DNA of 64,000 nt from JABDKH01 sp963768565 (GCA_963768565.1 CAVYIO010000023.1:83479-147478), one strand, 5' to 3'; counted from the first letter of the stretch, positions 27,984-37,898 are shown. Made by a program: numbers and translations. The notes: generated by a model from the sequence alone, not told the origin.

Positions 27984-28957
27984 AGCTGTTTGCATTCCTG
28001 GCGACGATGATACTGGTCGCGCCAACGGCCTCCGCACTCGATGAAAGACCCGATGGACTTGCTGACGACAGTACCGCCATCCGGATCGCAACGTGGAACA
28101 TCCGTTGGTTTCCAAAGGGATGCCCGAATCCCGCCGAGTGCCCTGGTCGCCAGACGGACATCGATCTTCTCGCCGCCACTATCTACGACCTCCGACTGGA
28201 TCTCGTCGCTGTTCAGGAGATACTGAACGATGAACCATCCCGGGCAGCGATGCATCACTTCATCCGGCAGCTTGACTCTCTGTCCGGCGGAACATGGATG
28301 GTCGATCTTCAAGACTGCGGACCCCCCGAGGCGCAACGCGTCGGTTTTCTCTGGAACGCATCGGTCGTGCAGCTTTCGGGATTCGCGGACGTCGGGCAAC
28401 TGAACGGCGAGTGGGAGAAATCGGGCGAAGCGTGCGAGGCAAATCTGCGACCGGGTCGATATGCGTACGTCCAGTCGGTAGCGGGTGGCGTGGACTTCCA
28501 TGTCTACACGGTCCACTTTGACAGTGGCCGGAAGGACCGGGACTACCAGAACCGGCGCGACGCCGCTCGGCGCATCCCGACGCTGCTTTCAACGCTCCAT
28601 CCCGACGACACGGATGTCATTGTGCTGGGTGATTTCAACACCATGGGGCGATCCGAACCGTCGGAGATCACGGGCGAGGCTGAGTATTCGATCTTCGACG
28701 AAGACATCACACAGGCGTATGTCCGCCCACCCATTACGCCGTTCTGTACCGAATACTATCGAGGTCGCGGAGGGGTGCTGGATCACGTGATCGTGTCGGC
28801 TGGAATGCAGGAGGCCGCTCGCGAGGCGACAGTCGGCGGCTACTGTGCTACAGCACAATGCGCGGACCTGGACCAGGACGATATGCCGGTCGAATACCAG
28901 AGCGTTTCGGATCACTGTCCGGTCATTCTGGAAATCGTAGACGCGGATCTAGACTAG
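27980..28957 (+). CDS. Secreted endonuclease/exonuclease/phosphatase-fold protein
   Basis: An EEP-superfamily metal-dependent phosphodiesterase of 325 residues. A signal peptide ends near residue 20 (PTASA), so it acts outside the cytoplasm. Catalytic motifs in order: ATWNIRW (Asn), VAVQEIL (metal Glu), YTVHFDSG, VLGDFNTMG (Asp/Asn pair), and SDHCPVILE (Asp-His pair). All are present. The substrate could be DNA, RNA or a phospholipid. Six or more cysteines in the mature part suggest disulfides, as in secreted DNases. ATG 27980 overlaps the upstream stop. Confidence 0.85.
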   Translation: MKLFAFLATMILVAPTASALDERPDGLADDSTAIRIATWNIRWFPKGCPNPAECPGRQTDIDLLAATIYDLRLDLVAVQEILNDEPSRAAMHHFIRQLDSLSGGTWMVDLQDCGPPEAQRVGFLWNASVVQLSGFADVGQLNGEWEKSGEACEANLRPGRYAYVQSVAGGVDFHVYTVHFDSGRKDRDYQNRRDAARRIPTLLSTLHPDDTDVIVLGDFNTMGRSEPSEITGEAEYSIFDEDITQAYVRPPITPFCTEYYRGRGGVLDHVIVSAGMQEAAREATVGGYCATAQCADLDQDDMPVEYQSVSDHCPVILEIVDADLD

Positions 28958-28982
28958 AATGCCCTGCCCCGAAACGACGAAT

Positions 28983-28999
28983 GCCCGGCTAAGCCGGGC
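28983..28999. terminator. Short GC hairpin between convergent genes
   Basis: A perfect 7-bp inverted repeat, GCCCGGC with GCCGGGC around TAA, 25 bases after the exonuclease-fold gene and facing the DUF362 gene's 3' end. There is no long T tract on either side, so terminator activity is possible but not certain. Confidence 0.45.
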
Positions 29000-29094
29000 A
29001 AACGGAGCGGACTGACCGTGTAACGTGTGTATATGTTGTGTAATGAGTTACGATCTTGCCGCTACTCCTAGAAGGACGGAGGGCATTTCGCAAT

Positions 29095-30501
29095 TCAGTT
29101 GGTGGAGATCCGAATCACCTTGCGGTAGGCATGGCGGCCGGCCGCATCAAGCCGGGCGACGTACACACCAGCAGGAACCGGGAGTCCTGCGCCTGTCCGT
29201 CCATCCCAGTCGATTCGAGTTTCTCCCGCCGGGATGGACCGCGAAAGCAGACGGCGTACCCGGCGCCCATCGATGTTGAACAGGTCGAGGGTGACGTAGG
29301 TCGAGGCTCCGAGCGAAAGTTGAATCGTCGCGTTCTGTGAAAACGGATTCGGAAAGATCGACATCCCGAGCGGTCCCTGGCCGAGGCCGGGTCGGTCAGT
29401 GTTTGTCGAGTACGACGTGACGACGTCGATCTGATTCGGATCGGCGATTCCCATTCCCCACTCCTGCGCTAGCCGGAGATAGTTAAGTCCTTCCGGAAAA
29501 GGGTGCGTCATATCGGCTGCGATCGGATCGAAGCCGATGACCTGCGTGGCAATGGAGTCGGCCGCAACCGGGTCCTTGCTCGCGATCAGCGTGTCGAACG
29601 AGGCTGTCGTGAGGGGGGCCCACGGTCCTTCACCGCCGAGGACCGTTTTTACGGCGTCATTTACGACGAGATGGATCGGCGTAGCATGATTCAGATCCAG
29701 CACAACCCGACACAGGTTGCTCGACATGTTGCCCTCGTAGTTTCGCAGCTCGTGTATGGCGGCGCGATGTCCCTGTCCGTTGTTGTACAGTCCTGAAGGA
29801 AGCGGCAAGGTTCCGACGAGGTTCTTCATCCCGTGTGTGACCCCGGCGCCATTGTGCCGTTTCGATTTGGCCAACGAGACCACGCAGTCGAACTCGTTGA
29901 GGACCCCGTTCTGCGTGAAGTCGTCGTAGATGAACGCTCCGTCACCGACCGGGCGCACCGCATAGCCGGCATAGGGCGCGACCTGATTCAGGTCCACGAA
30001 ATCGGCTCCCAGTTGCCGGGCCATCGTGTAGTATCCCCAGTTGTTGTAAGACTCCTGGTCGTATATCGCTTCCATGATTGTGATCTGACCCGCGCCGGCG
30101 TCACGAATCAACTCGCCGACTGCTCGCAGCACCTCAGGATGCGTCCAGAACGTCTCGCCCGGGTGCATACCGCCGGTCTGATTGTAGAAATCCGTCGCCG
30201 CCCCGTTTCCTCCTGTCAGGTTGATCTTGATGCCAACGCGGTCGCCCGGTCTCACGACATCGCTCAGGCCTCCGAGGCTGTTGAACATGGCCTCTATGGC
30301 GTCCCGGATTACGGTGCGGTCGTAACCCGTGACACGAGCGAGAGCTACGTTCGCAACATTCGTGGTGTGGCCCGCCAGCGCACTGCGTGTGAGCGGCCCA
30401 GCCACCAGCATACCCGCTGTCGCAGTGGTCACGGACGAGACGAACCGTCGTCGAGACATTCGACGGCCGGGGCAAGTTCGGCGATGTTGTTGATGGGACA
30501 T
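29095..30501 (-). CDS. DUF362 protein with Tat signal and T9SS sorting domain
   Basis: A 468-residue protein. The N-terminus carries a twin-arginine signal, SRRRFVSSV (residues 16-24), with GGAGAG ahead of the ATG at 30501. The DUF362 domain (about 70-360) includes GIKINLTGGNG, THPEVLRAVGELIRDAGA and SLAKSKRHNGAGVTHGMKNL. Residues from about 385 form a C-terminal domain with PNPFSQNATIQLSL, then VTLDLFNIDGRRVRRLL and VPAGVYVARLDAAGRHAYRK, the type A sorting domain used by type IX secretion. It should therefore cross the inner membrane folded, via Tat, and reach the surface through T9SS. A cofactor is likely but not visible. Confidence 0.85.
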   Translation of the reverse strand: MSHQQHRRTCPGRRMSRRRFVSSVTTATAGMLVAGPLTRSALAGHTTNVANVALARVTGYDRTVIRDAIEAMFNSLGGLSDVVRPGDRVGIKINLTGGNGAATDFYNQTGGMHPGETFWTHPEVLRAVGELIRDAGAGQITIMEAIYDQESYNNWGYYTMARQLGADFVDLNQVAPYAGYAVRPVGDGAFIYDDFTQNGVLNEFDCVVSLAKSKRHNGAGVTHGMKNLVGTLPLPSGLYNNGQGHRAAIHELRNYEGNMSSNLCRVVLDLNHATPIHLVVNDAVKTVLGGEGPWAPLTTASFDTLIASKDPVAADSIATQVIGFDPIAADMTHPFPEGLNYLRLAQEWGMGIADPNQIDVVTSYSTNTDRPGLGQGPLGMSIFPNPFSQNATIQLSLGASTYVTLDLFNIDGRRVRRLLSRSIPAGETRIDWDGRTGAGLPVPAGVYVARLDAAGRHAYRKVIRISTN

Positions 30502-30517
30502 GACTCGGCTCTCCAGC

Positions 30518-30970
30518 CTATCCGCCAGTCGATTCCAGAATATCGAAGCGGCGGCTAGTCAACGAAAGGTCAGAATTCCACGGCCAGTTGACGCACGAGG
30601 AAATGTGCGGGAAGACCACGATGTCGGCTTTGCCCTTGAGTACGAGCGTCGTGACGTGATAGTCCGCGAATATGCCCCGCGCAGCCTGGAGGGTGGAACC
30701 TGATACAGCCACGTCGTCCACAAGCAATATGGATCGCACACCTGCAGGTATGGCTGGACGCCCATCGACCCTGGGCACATCATGTTGCGGCTGATTCTCG
30801 TCATCACGATAGTTGATCGGCATGACGATCAACCCGCAACCCAGCCGGTATGCGAGCAAACTTGCCGGGACGACTCCACCACGTCCTATGCCGACGACGA
30901 GGTCCACCTTCGGCACCTCGAGCTCCCGAATGGCCTCTGAGATACGCTCGAAACCCATATCGACCTTCAT
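30518..30970 (-). CDS. Phosphoribosyltransferase family protein
   Basis: A 150-residue type I PRTase. The PRPP-binding loop ILLVDDVAVSGSTL is complete, and the N-terminal DLVVGIGRGGVVPASLLAYRL forms the pyrophosphate loop. It resembles bacterial xanthine/hypoxanthine-type PRTases (Gpt-like). The base substrate cannot be fixed. Its ATG at 30970 overlaps the stop of the upstream membrane-protein frame (ATGA), so the two are probably translated together. Salvage of an imported nucleobase would fit that pair. Confidence 0.8.
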   Translation of the reverse strand: MKVDMGFERISEAIRELEVPKVDLVVGIGRGGVVPASLLAYRLGCGLIVMPINYRDDENQPQHDVPRVDGRPAIPAGVRSILLVDDVAVSGSTLQAARGIFADYHVTTLVLKGKADIVVFPHISSCVNWPWNSDLSLTSRRFDILESTGG

Positions 30971-31517
30971 GACTCGTGCCCGGTTTGGTCCGAACGAATT
31001 CGCAATATCAACACCGTCAGTGCCGTCAGGATGAGCAGCCCCGGAATCGCAGTCTCGACGGATGCAAGGGCAAACGGCCGGCTGGTCTGAAGGAGCTGAA
31101 CCATGGGAGTGTTGCAATCATGACACCTGAACCCGCTTTTGCCATCATGTAGGCGAACGGTCCGGCAAGCCACAATCGAGGCCAGCTCTTCAACATCAGA
31201 AAGACCACCGCTGTGAAGAGCACGAGCTCAACGGTGAGTATCGTGACGAGGCTCAGTGCCGGTGACCCTGTCAGGAGCACGTTCAGTGCGGGAGCCAGAA
31301 GCGCAGGAATCAGACCGACGTGGAAGCGGTACAGCACTACACCCAGCAGAGGTGCGTAAAACATTGGCAGAAGCCGCGCTCCCCAGGGCACGCCCGCCGA
31401 CGGTATGAGATGTATGAGAAACGGCACTGCCGCTGCAATCCCGACCAGCGCAACGGTCTCCTTGATCATTATGCCCGTCGGGGCCCGCCGTATGGCGACA
31501 GCTAGTTCTCGTGACAT
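30967..31517 (-). CDS. Small integral membrane protein, frameshifted; ECF-S-like
   Basis: About 180 residues with roughly five hydrophobic segments, starting MSRELAVAIRR at ATG 31517. The first frame runs to about 31,105 (AYMMAKAGSGVMIATL). The end reads in another frame (MVQLLQTSRPFALASVETA, then IPGLLILTALTVLIL) and stops at 30967, overlapping the PRTase start. One indel near 31,105 joins them. The PSAGVPWGARLLPMFYAPLL region looks like substrate-specificity (S) components of ECF transporters, but I cannot name the ligand. Context suggests a nucleobase or queuosine-type precursor; that is inference. Confidence 0.6.
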
Positions 31518-31709
31518 CGGGGTCGACCTGTGTACTGATACTGTGCAAATGGTAGGACGTGGGCGGGATATCGTCTGCGGGTGAATCCACCACATTGTCT
31601 CGGTAGGGGAGGAAGAAATGACCGGCCGACCGGCGTGACAGCGACTACCGCCGCCATTACTTTATGTCCCGTAGACGATTCAACCCTGCCAGTTACATCG
31701 GGCATCAGT

Positions 31710-32139
31710 ATGCGAGTGGCGAAGGACTTTGGATGGGAGGCAGCGCACCGGCTCCCGCGCCATGCAGGCCTCTGCGGCAACCTGCATGGTCACTCGTACC
31801 GTATGACGGTCGAGTTGGAGGGCGAACCGGACGAGCATGGCATCGTGATCGACTTTCAGGATATCAAGGCCGTCATCAAGCCGTTGATAGACGCAGTGGG
31901 ATCATTCGACGCTCGTATCCGAGGACGACATTGAACTGCTCGATGCCGTACGAAAACTGGGTGACCGGCACGTCGTCCTCCCGTGCGAATCCACGGCCGA
32001 GAATCTGTGTATCGTTGTCGCGGACTACGTGCGTCACAACGGGAGCGACGTGCTTGAGAAGCACGCGATCACTTCGATGCGCATTCGCATTCAAGAAACC
32101 AGCTCGTGTTTTGCCGAACACGAAGTCATGCTGACGTGA
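31710..32139 (+). CDS. queD: 6-carboxy-tetrahydropterin synthase QueD-like, one frameshift
   Basis: A zinc enzyme of the PTPS/QueD family, which acts in queuosine or pterin synthesis. The N-terminal frame reads FGWEAAHRLPRHAGLCGNLHGHSY, with the zinc histidines, and DEHGIVIDFQDIKAVIKPLID. Near 31,897-31,902 one extra base shifts the frame. The other frame continues DHSTLVSEDDIELLDAVRKL, CESTAENLCIVVADYV and ETSSCFAEHEVMLT to a TGA at 32137. With one base removed the protein is about 142 residues, a normal QueD length. It is divergent from the membrane protein/PRTase pair. Confidence 0.82.
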
Positions 32140-32268
32140 CGCAACGGGCGAGCCGCGATGTGGGGAGTCGTCGCGCACGCGCGGCGTCGGGTTTTCCTTC
32201 AGCGATCGAGGAGTGGCGGTACGATCTTCCAGGTCGTCGAAATCACCCGGATCCGGGAGGCCATGCGA

Positions 32269-32742
32269 ATGAAGAGAATACCCGACTCAATCAATCGGTT
32301 TCTAAGCGGCAAGCGCCTTGCTGTTGCAGGGGTCTCCCGCCAGTCCAACCAACCGGCAAACGCGATCTTCCGGAGACTGACGGAGTCCGGCTACGACGTT
32401 GTTCCCGTGAACCCGAGAGCGCCGGAGGTTGAGGGTGTGTCGTGTTTTCCGACGTTGCGCGATGTCCCCGGTTCGATTGACGGTGTCGTGATCGCAACGC
32501 CGCCGGCCGCGTCTCTGGATGTGGTTCGGCAGTGTGCGGAGAAGGGTATCCCGCGAGTCTGGATACACCGCTCGTTTGGTGAAGGAAGTGTGTCTGACGA
32601 GGCGGTCGCAGAGTGTGAGGCCCGTGGAATTGAATGCATCGCGGGCGGCTGTCCGATGATGTTCTGTGAGCCGGTAGATTTCGGCCACAGGTGCATGCGG
32701 TGGTGGCTCCAGCGCAAAGGTAAAGTGCCCGCTAGTTCGTAG
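32269..32742 (+). CDS. CoA-binding domain protein (YccU-like)
   Basis: A 157-residue Rossmann protein of the CoA-binding family, related to the nucleotide-binding part of succinyl-CoA synthetase. Motifs: KRLAVAGVSRQSNQPANAIF (nucleotide loop), GYDVVPVNPRAPEVEG, SIDGVVIATPPAASLDVV and the late GGCPMMFCEPVDFGH. The last Cys/His-rich stretch is typical of this group. GGGAGG upstream favours ATG 32269 (8-base spacing) over ATG 32263. Physiological role of this family is unclear. Confidence 0.8.
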   Translation: MKRIPDSINRFLSGKRLAVAGVSRQSNQPANAIFRRLTESGYDVVPVNPRAPEVEGVSCFPTLRDVPGSIDGVVIATPPAASLDVVRQCAEKGIPRVWIHRSFGEGSVSDEAVAECEARGIECIAGGCPMMFCEPVDFGHRCMRWWLQRKGKVPASS

Positions 32743-32762
32743 CGGCCCACCGCCGGCTCGAA

Positions 32763-33698
32763 TTATTCGGGTCGCACCTTGCGATTTTCGCGAACGGCCG
32801 CCTCCGGATTCAGCACCATGAATTCTACGCGCCGATTCAGCGTCCGGCCCGTAGGCGATGTGTTGGCTGCGATAGGGCGCTGCTCGCCGAGTCCCACCGA
32901 TTCCAGCCGATCGGACGAGATTCCTCGCGACCGGAGGTAGTCCGCTACGCTCTGAGCACGGCGGTCCGACAGTCGCGCGTTGTAATCGTCAGATCCGATG
33001 GAGTCCGTATGTCCGAGCACCTGGACGCGGATCGCCGGATACGAAGTCATTACCTCGGCGACTGCGTCGAGCGTCGGGAAAGAGGATGAGAGCAGCTCGC
33101 TCCGGTCGAACTCGAAGTTGACAAGAATCGTCCGGAACAGTCCGGTATCCATGAATGCTCTTTCGATTTCCTCAACCGTATCCACTGGTGGACGTATCGG
33201 AACCCGAACGCCGCGGTTCGGAGTCGATACTTCGACGGTGTCACCTGGAGTCTCGACGTACACGTACACGGTGTCACGGATTACACGAGGCTCAGGTGTC
33301 TGGACAATGATTGGTGGAGGAGCGGCACCCATGACGGTCGTTGTCTGCGGCGTGATGACGATTCGCTGGATCGCGTCAACCATGGCAGCGACGAGCCGGT
33401 CCAGGTCGGCCTGACTGAGTCCTTCACTCGCGGGGATCGGGATAGTGGACCCCGCGATCGGTACGGGTTGCGGTTGTGGTTGCGGCGTGCGAATGATGAT
33501 TCGCGGCCGGTTATTGCGCCGGGAATGGATACGAACGCCGCCCGGCGAAACCCTGACCGGGACTGCCACAGGCTCGGCCATCATGACACGTTCTTCCGGT
33601 GCCGCCATCGTGTCGGCGGGCGTTTCCTGAGCCACGCTGCGGGTCGGGGCCGCTGAGAATGCGATGCCGATCGCAAGAATTGCTGCGATGCGGTTCAT
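32763..33698 (-). CDS. OmpA-family outer-membrane/peptidoglycan-binding protein
   Basis: A 311-residue envelope protein. A signal peptide ends near residue 23 (RSVAQ). A Pro-rich linker (PQPQPQPVP) and coil-prone segment precede the C-terminal OmpA domain (about 185-300). There NFEFDRSELLSSSFPTLDAV, VLGHTDSIGSDDYNARLSDR and RAQSVADYL are the peptidoglycan-binding signatures, with the conserved Asp and Arg. No N-terminal barrel is evident, so it probably tethers envelope layers rather than forming a pore. It lies 113 bases downstream of a large barrel gene on the same strand. Confidence 0.88.
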   Translation of the reverse strand: MNRIAAILAIGIAFSAAPTRSVAQETPADTMAAPEERVMMAEPVAVPVRVSPGGVRIHSRRNNRPRIIIRTPQPQPQPVPIAGSTIPIPASEGLSQADLDRLVAAMVDAIQRIVITPQTTTVMGAAPPPIIVQTPEPRVIRDTVYVYVETPGDTVEVSTPNRGVRVPIRPPVDTVEEIERAFMDTGLFRTILVNFEFDRSELLSSSFPTLDAVAEVMTSYPAIRVQVLGHTDSIGSDDYNARLSDRRAQSVADYLRSRGISSDRLESVGLGEQRPIAANTSPTGRTLNRRVEFMVLNPEAAVRENRKVRPE

Positions 33699-33769
33699 GG
33701 GTCCCCTCGTCTAGGTCTGGTTGGTCAATCGTTCTTGCTCTCGTCACCTGTTGCCGACAGCCGGCCGCA

Positions 33770-33801
33770 ACGCGGTCCCCCGCTATACCGGGGAACCGCG
33801 T
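33770..33801. repeat. Hairpin between barrel gene and OmpA gene
   Basis: An interrupted inverted repeat: ACGCGGT pairs with ACCGCGT and CCCC with GGGG around a short loop. There is no T tract on either strand. It may be an RNA-processing or attenuation hairpin between two co-directional genes; the function is not determined. Confidence 0.4.
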
Positions 33802-33811
33802 GCCGCTGATG

Positions 33812-36255
33812 CTAGAAAGCCAGTCGATATCCCAGGATGACCCGGTTGTAGTCGAAGAAATCGCTGGTCATGTACTCTGTGAATAGTTTGGCGCCGCCGA
33901 ACGTGCGCTCCACGCCTACCAGCAGATTGAACGTCAACTCGAGGCCATCATTGTTGATCATTCCGAAGCCTCCGCCCAGGTACGGTCGCAATTCGTAGAA
34001 GCGATCGCCCGCCACCGTTATCGCGCCGTTTGCATGGACGCCGAACGAGACATCCTTGCCGAATCCGAGGACGAATTCAGGGATGAACCGAGCGTTTCCC
34101 GTGCCCTGACGAAGATCACCGCGCAGACCGAGCAGCACCTCGGGGTTGTTGTCAATCTGGACGCCCGTGAATCCCATCGCGCTCGCAATACGCATACCCT
34201 GCTTGACGCGAACCGTTGTCACGGCGGGCGCTTGCTCCTGTACGATCGTCGTAGCCGGCGGCTGCGATATTACCGTCGGGCGTGCCGCAAGGCTTTTCTC
34301 GATGGATGCAAGACGATCCTCTATCATCTTCTCGAGACGCGAGACATCCGCTGCCGGTTGAGCGGCCGTGGTCCCGGCGGCCATCTCGGCCTTCATTGTC
34401 GTCCGGACGATCTGTGCGATCTCTTCCGCGGTGAGAGGTTGGGCGGCGACTGTCGGCTGAGCGCCAGTCACTGCTCCCGAAGTTGTAGTTGAACTCTATA
34501 CCGCGCCGGCGGCAACCGACGGCCTTGTACTCGTAGTAGACCGGACGTCCGCTGACTGGATCGATCACGATCTCGGTAGCGTCGCCGTTGAGTGTCTCGA
34601 CGGTAACACCTCCGGGAGTGCCATAGCGGACATACAGCTCACCTTCGACCGGTACGGGAAGCGTCACCCACCGGTCGCGCTCCACTGAGTGCACGCTTCT
34701 CTGTCGTTACCGGAGTCGAAGCGACTGTGGCAGGCGTTTCGATCGCCTTTGTCACGGGCTTCTCGCCACGTGTCGCCGCCGCCGCCAGCAGTGAATCCTG
34801 AACGGCCTGCCGTTCCCGCAGGAATCTGATCGCTTCCTGATCTCCCTTCTGAGCCAGGACAACTGCCTGGGCCAGGGAGTCGAGGCGCGCCTCCGCAGAG
34901 CGAAGTTCCTTCTCCCGATCACCGATCTGTGTCGCCAACCGGGCCTCACCCTCGCGTGCCGACCGCTCGGAACGGCCGACCCTTTCCTCGAACACGCCAC
35001 CGGCCGAACGGCCGCGACCGCCAATCGAGAAGCTCAGGCCAACGGAATACATACCGCTGGCGGAGATGCTGCTGGGATCACTCACGTTGTCCGTGCCCTG
35101 CGTGCTCATCAGAATGGCCCGTGCGGATCCGTGGATGTTCAACGTCTCTCCGAGGGGCACGATCACTCCGCCACCGGCCATCGCAAACGGCCGATCGTCA
35201 GGCTCAAAGAACCCGTTGCCTTCGTAGTCGCTCAGCACGTCCATGTAGCCGCCACCGAGAGTGATAAATGGCCTGATGGCGCTCGACTCACCACCGAATC
35301 CGAGTCGCATCTCACCACCGTAGGCCTGCAACTCGTCAAACTTCGTCACGCTGCCGTCCTCGATACCGCGCCAGTAGAACCCGCGTACACCGACGTACGA
35401 ACCCAGGTCCAGTCCGGCCGATACGCCCGCCATGCGCTGGCGCTTCTGGTAGCCGAGATCACTTTTGAAGCTTATCTCGGAGCCGAAGGGCTCTATCTGC
35501 AAACGTACGCCCCGAAGACCGCCGGAGAACTGGCTCCGGAGCGCCTTGTCGAAGTCCGTCAACTCTCCGCGAGAGCGGCCGCCGAGATACAGCTGCAGAC
35601 CCAGCGACACGCCAAGATTATTGACGTTCTGGAGTTCGAAGTCTTCTGCGTTCGCTCCCACGTCACTCAGGTCGAACTCGGACAGCAGCGTCGACGCCGG
35701 ATTGTATCGGTACGCGAGGTCGCGCATCTCCAGCGATAGCGTATATCTGTCGCGGAGACTGTACTGAATACCTACGGCCCCCTCGAGATACACCGTTTCG
35801 CTGTTCTCAAGACCGTCGGGCTTGAATCTCATGATGCCTGTGCCCACCGACAGGGTAGGGAAGAGACTGCCACGTCCGATATTGAACTTGACCTCACCGC
35901 CGTAGCGCTCCAGAGTCAGATCGCGAGGAGCAAGGTCGCCAAGTAGCGCATCGGTACCCGAGTCGATTCCCGAAAAGTCGCTGAAGTCGGTGGAGAGACT
36001 GGCGCTCCTCATGTAGATGCCGCGGAGCTCGGAAAACTCTCCGAAGCTGAAACCCAGCTTCCCGCCGTAGAAGGTTCCGTCGCCCAGTCCGGAATTGCCG
36101 TCGAAGAAGATCTGCTCACCCGACGGCGTGATGTTGTATCCAATACCGGTTAGCTGACCTGTGGCGGCGGACCAGCTGACGAGCTGGATCGCCATCAGCA
36201 ATGCCGCGGTACCCTTTGGGAAGAGAAGTCTGGACGAGTTGTGACGAAGATTCAT
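33812..36255 (-). CDS. Large outer-membrane beta-barrel protein, two frameshifts
   Basis: About 810 residues when frames are joined. It starts at ATG 36255 with a signal peptide ending near SAATGQ. The first 470 residues are barrel-like repeats of aromatic/Gly-rich strands (YGGKLGFSFGEFSELRGIYM, RPFITLGGGYMDVL). Then comes a Glu/Arg-rich coil region (SERSAREGEARLATQIG) and a short beta segment (VEGELYVRYGTPGGVTVETL). A final region has SRLEKMIEDRLASIEKSL and a small terminal barrel ending VILGYRLAF. Frames change near 34,690 and 34,475. Ending in Phe is usual for BAM substrates. No precise family recognised. Confidence 0.7.
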
Positions 36256-36359
36256 GGTTTGACCCCGGTTGTTGGTCGTATCCGCAGGACAGAGGTGTCC
36301 CCTATTTGCGGATAGGAAGTGTGTTGACCTCGCCTGTTGGCGTTGCGAGACGTAACCGA

Positions 36360-36887
36360 CTAGACTCGCGTAAGAGCGATCTTCAGGTTTCCGTCGACGC
36401 TGGGAAGTCCGACATAGCGGTCGGAGAATTCCTCCAGGTTCGCCTTCTTGCGGATGTCTCCGCTCAAGGATGTGTCGATCTGATTTCGATCAAGACGTGT
36501 CTCCAGTCCAAGCAAGAGAGCTCGATAGAAACGCTCCTGATCAGATTCGCCCTTCAGCGTTATCCGATCGTCGGAGACACTGAAATTGCCTCCGATGAAT
36601 TCGGCGTTTCCACCCTGGAACTGGTAGAGAAGCGTGAAGCGACCGCTGCTGAACAGTTGCAATCGCGTCTCGGACACGACCAGTGTATCCAGAACATTAA
36701 CCGCGCTCACGGCCGAGGAAAGTGGGACAAACCGTAGTTCGGTAAACCGATACTCGCCGGCTACATCGCCGGCCGTCGGTCCATCATCGCCACTGTCACA
36801 GCCAATGGTCGAGGTCAATACCAGTAGACCAAACCCCGCCATCATGGCAGCGGAAATCCATGGTCTCATCAGGTTAATTCTGTTCAT
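36360..36887 (-). CDS. Predicted lipoprotein, lipocalin-like, unknown function
   Basis: A 175-residue protein with a signal peptide and lipobox (STIGC, Cys30). The mature part has AGEYRFTELRFVPL and GRFTLLYQFQGGNAEFIGG, a beta-strand pattern like small lipocalin-like envelope proteins of Bacteroidota. It is followed 105 bases later by the large barrel gene on the same strand and could be co-transcribed. No catalytic motif. Confidence 0.6.
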   Translation of the reverse strand: MNRINLMRPWISAAMMAGFGLLVLTSTIGCDSGDDGPTAGDVAGEYRFTELRFVPLSSAVSAVNVLDTLVVSETRLQLFSSGRFTLLYQFQGGNAEFIGGNFSVSDDRITLKGESDQERFYRALLLGLETRLDRNQIDTSLSGDIRKKANLEEFSDRYVGLPSVDGNLKIALTRV

Positions 36888-37325
36888 ATCTGCACGACCT
36901 CATGTGCACTCCGGGAAGGAGAATAGAAAGACTTCAAATCGGGCATGTTGCTCGCGCTTGCGGCCCTTCAAAAAGCATCGAAAACCGTGCTTTGGAACTG
37001 TCGTTTTTGACAAAGCGGCACTCTGACCTTTCCACTCAGAGTTAGTTTCATCGTCGGACGGAGTCCAAGAAAATTCACAAATGACTTGCAACCAGCCCTG
37101 GCTCGTAGATGCCCGGGACAGGCAACCGGCCGCGCACGGGGAAATGCTTGCCGACAGGTACGAAGTGGCGCAGAGGCGCCACTGGGGAGCCATTGCGTCA
37201 GGCAGATCGGTGCCCCCGGTTCTTGCACCGCTGGCGATGTACGCTATCGGGCACCGGAGGCGTCCGTCGGAAGGTGGAGCCGCGTGCAGCATGAGTCTGC
37301 CACGACGCAGATCAAGCGTCTCCGG
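36888..37325. other. Intergenic 438 bases with a hairpin, no supported gene
   Basis: No convincing coding frame. At 37164-37183 there is a perfect 8-bp inverted repeat (AGTGGCGC, AGAG, GCGCCACT). I checked the surroundings for cobalamin and TPP riboswitch cores and found only weak partial matches, so no riboswitch is called. Confidence 0.45.
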
Positions 37326-37853
37326 TCACGGCTGTCGGACTTCGACGTCCACATCTTGCTCGCCGCTCTGAGCAAAAACCAACGTCACCGTAAAGTGGTC
37401 GCCCGGTGCGAGGTCTCGGTTGAGGCCTATCAGCATGAGGTGGTAGTCGCCCGGCTTCAGGACGACCGATTGTTTCGGTTCGACTACGACCTCGTCCTGC
37501 CGGCGCATCCGCATGATACCATCCTGCATGGTACTCCGGTGGATTTCGATTACGCGCGTTACATCCGTGCGCGCTCCCACGAGGCTGTCCGCCAGTTGTC
37601 CTGCGTTACGCATTTCGAAATAGACGGCAGATGTGGCCGACGCGCTTGTCGTCGAATCTGCAGCTGGATCCCCGGGTGTGATGCCCATGGAAGGCCGTGC
37701 CCAGGCGCCTTTCACCTGAATGTCGGGTTGGGGAGTTGCGGCTGGACCGCAGGCAGAGATCATCAGGAGCAGTGAGAAAGACAGCGCAACGGCGGAAAAA
37801 ATTCTCCGGCGGGAATAGACCCGTTGGAACGAGGTGAGATAAGGGAGCTGCAT
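37326..37853 (-). CDS. Copper chaperone PCu(A)C, lipoprotein
   Basis: Delivers Cu(I) to the CuA site of cytochrome c oxidase outside the cytoplasm. The metal motif HX10MX21HXM is exact: His105, Met116, His138, Met140. A signal peptide with lipobox (ISAC, Cys35) anchors it. Length 175 aa. It is followed, upstream on the same strand, by SCO and SCO-like genes, a typical oxidase copper-loading cluster, although no oxidase subunits are in the window. Confidence 0.9.
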   Translation of the reverse strand: MQLPYLTSFQRVYSRRRIFSAVALSFSLLLMISACGPAATPQPDIQVKGAWARPSMGITPGDPAADSTTSASATSAVYFEMRNAGQLADSLVGARTDVTRVIEIHRSTMQDGIMRMRRQDEVVVEPKQSVVLKPGDYHLMLIGLNRDLAPGDHFTVTLVFAQSGEQDVDVEVRQP

Positions 37854-37898
37854 GGAGTCTGGATACGTTTTTAGTTGTCGTGTGGCTGATCCCGATGA

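Noticed and set aside
36900..37292. 130-codon minus-strand frame in the gap before the copper chaperone
   Set aside because: No ribosome site, signal, domain or family-like composition; probably chance.
37080..37300. Possible cobalamin or TPP riboswitch (GCCACTGGGGAGCC near a hairpin)
   Set aside because: Core elements do not fall in the right order and the strand does not lead into a relevant gene.
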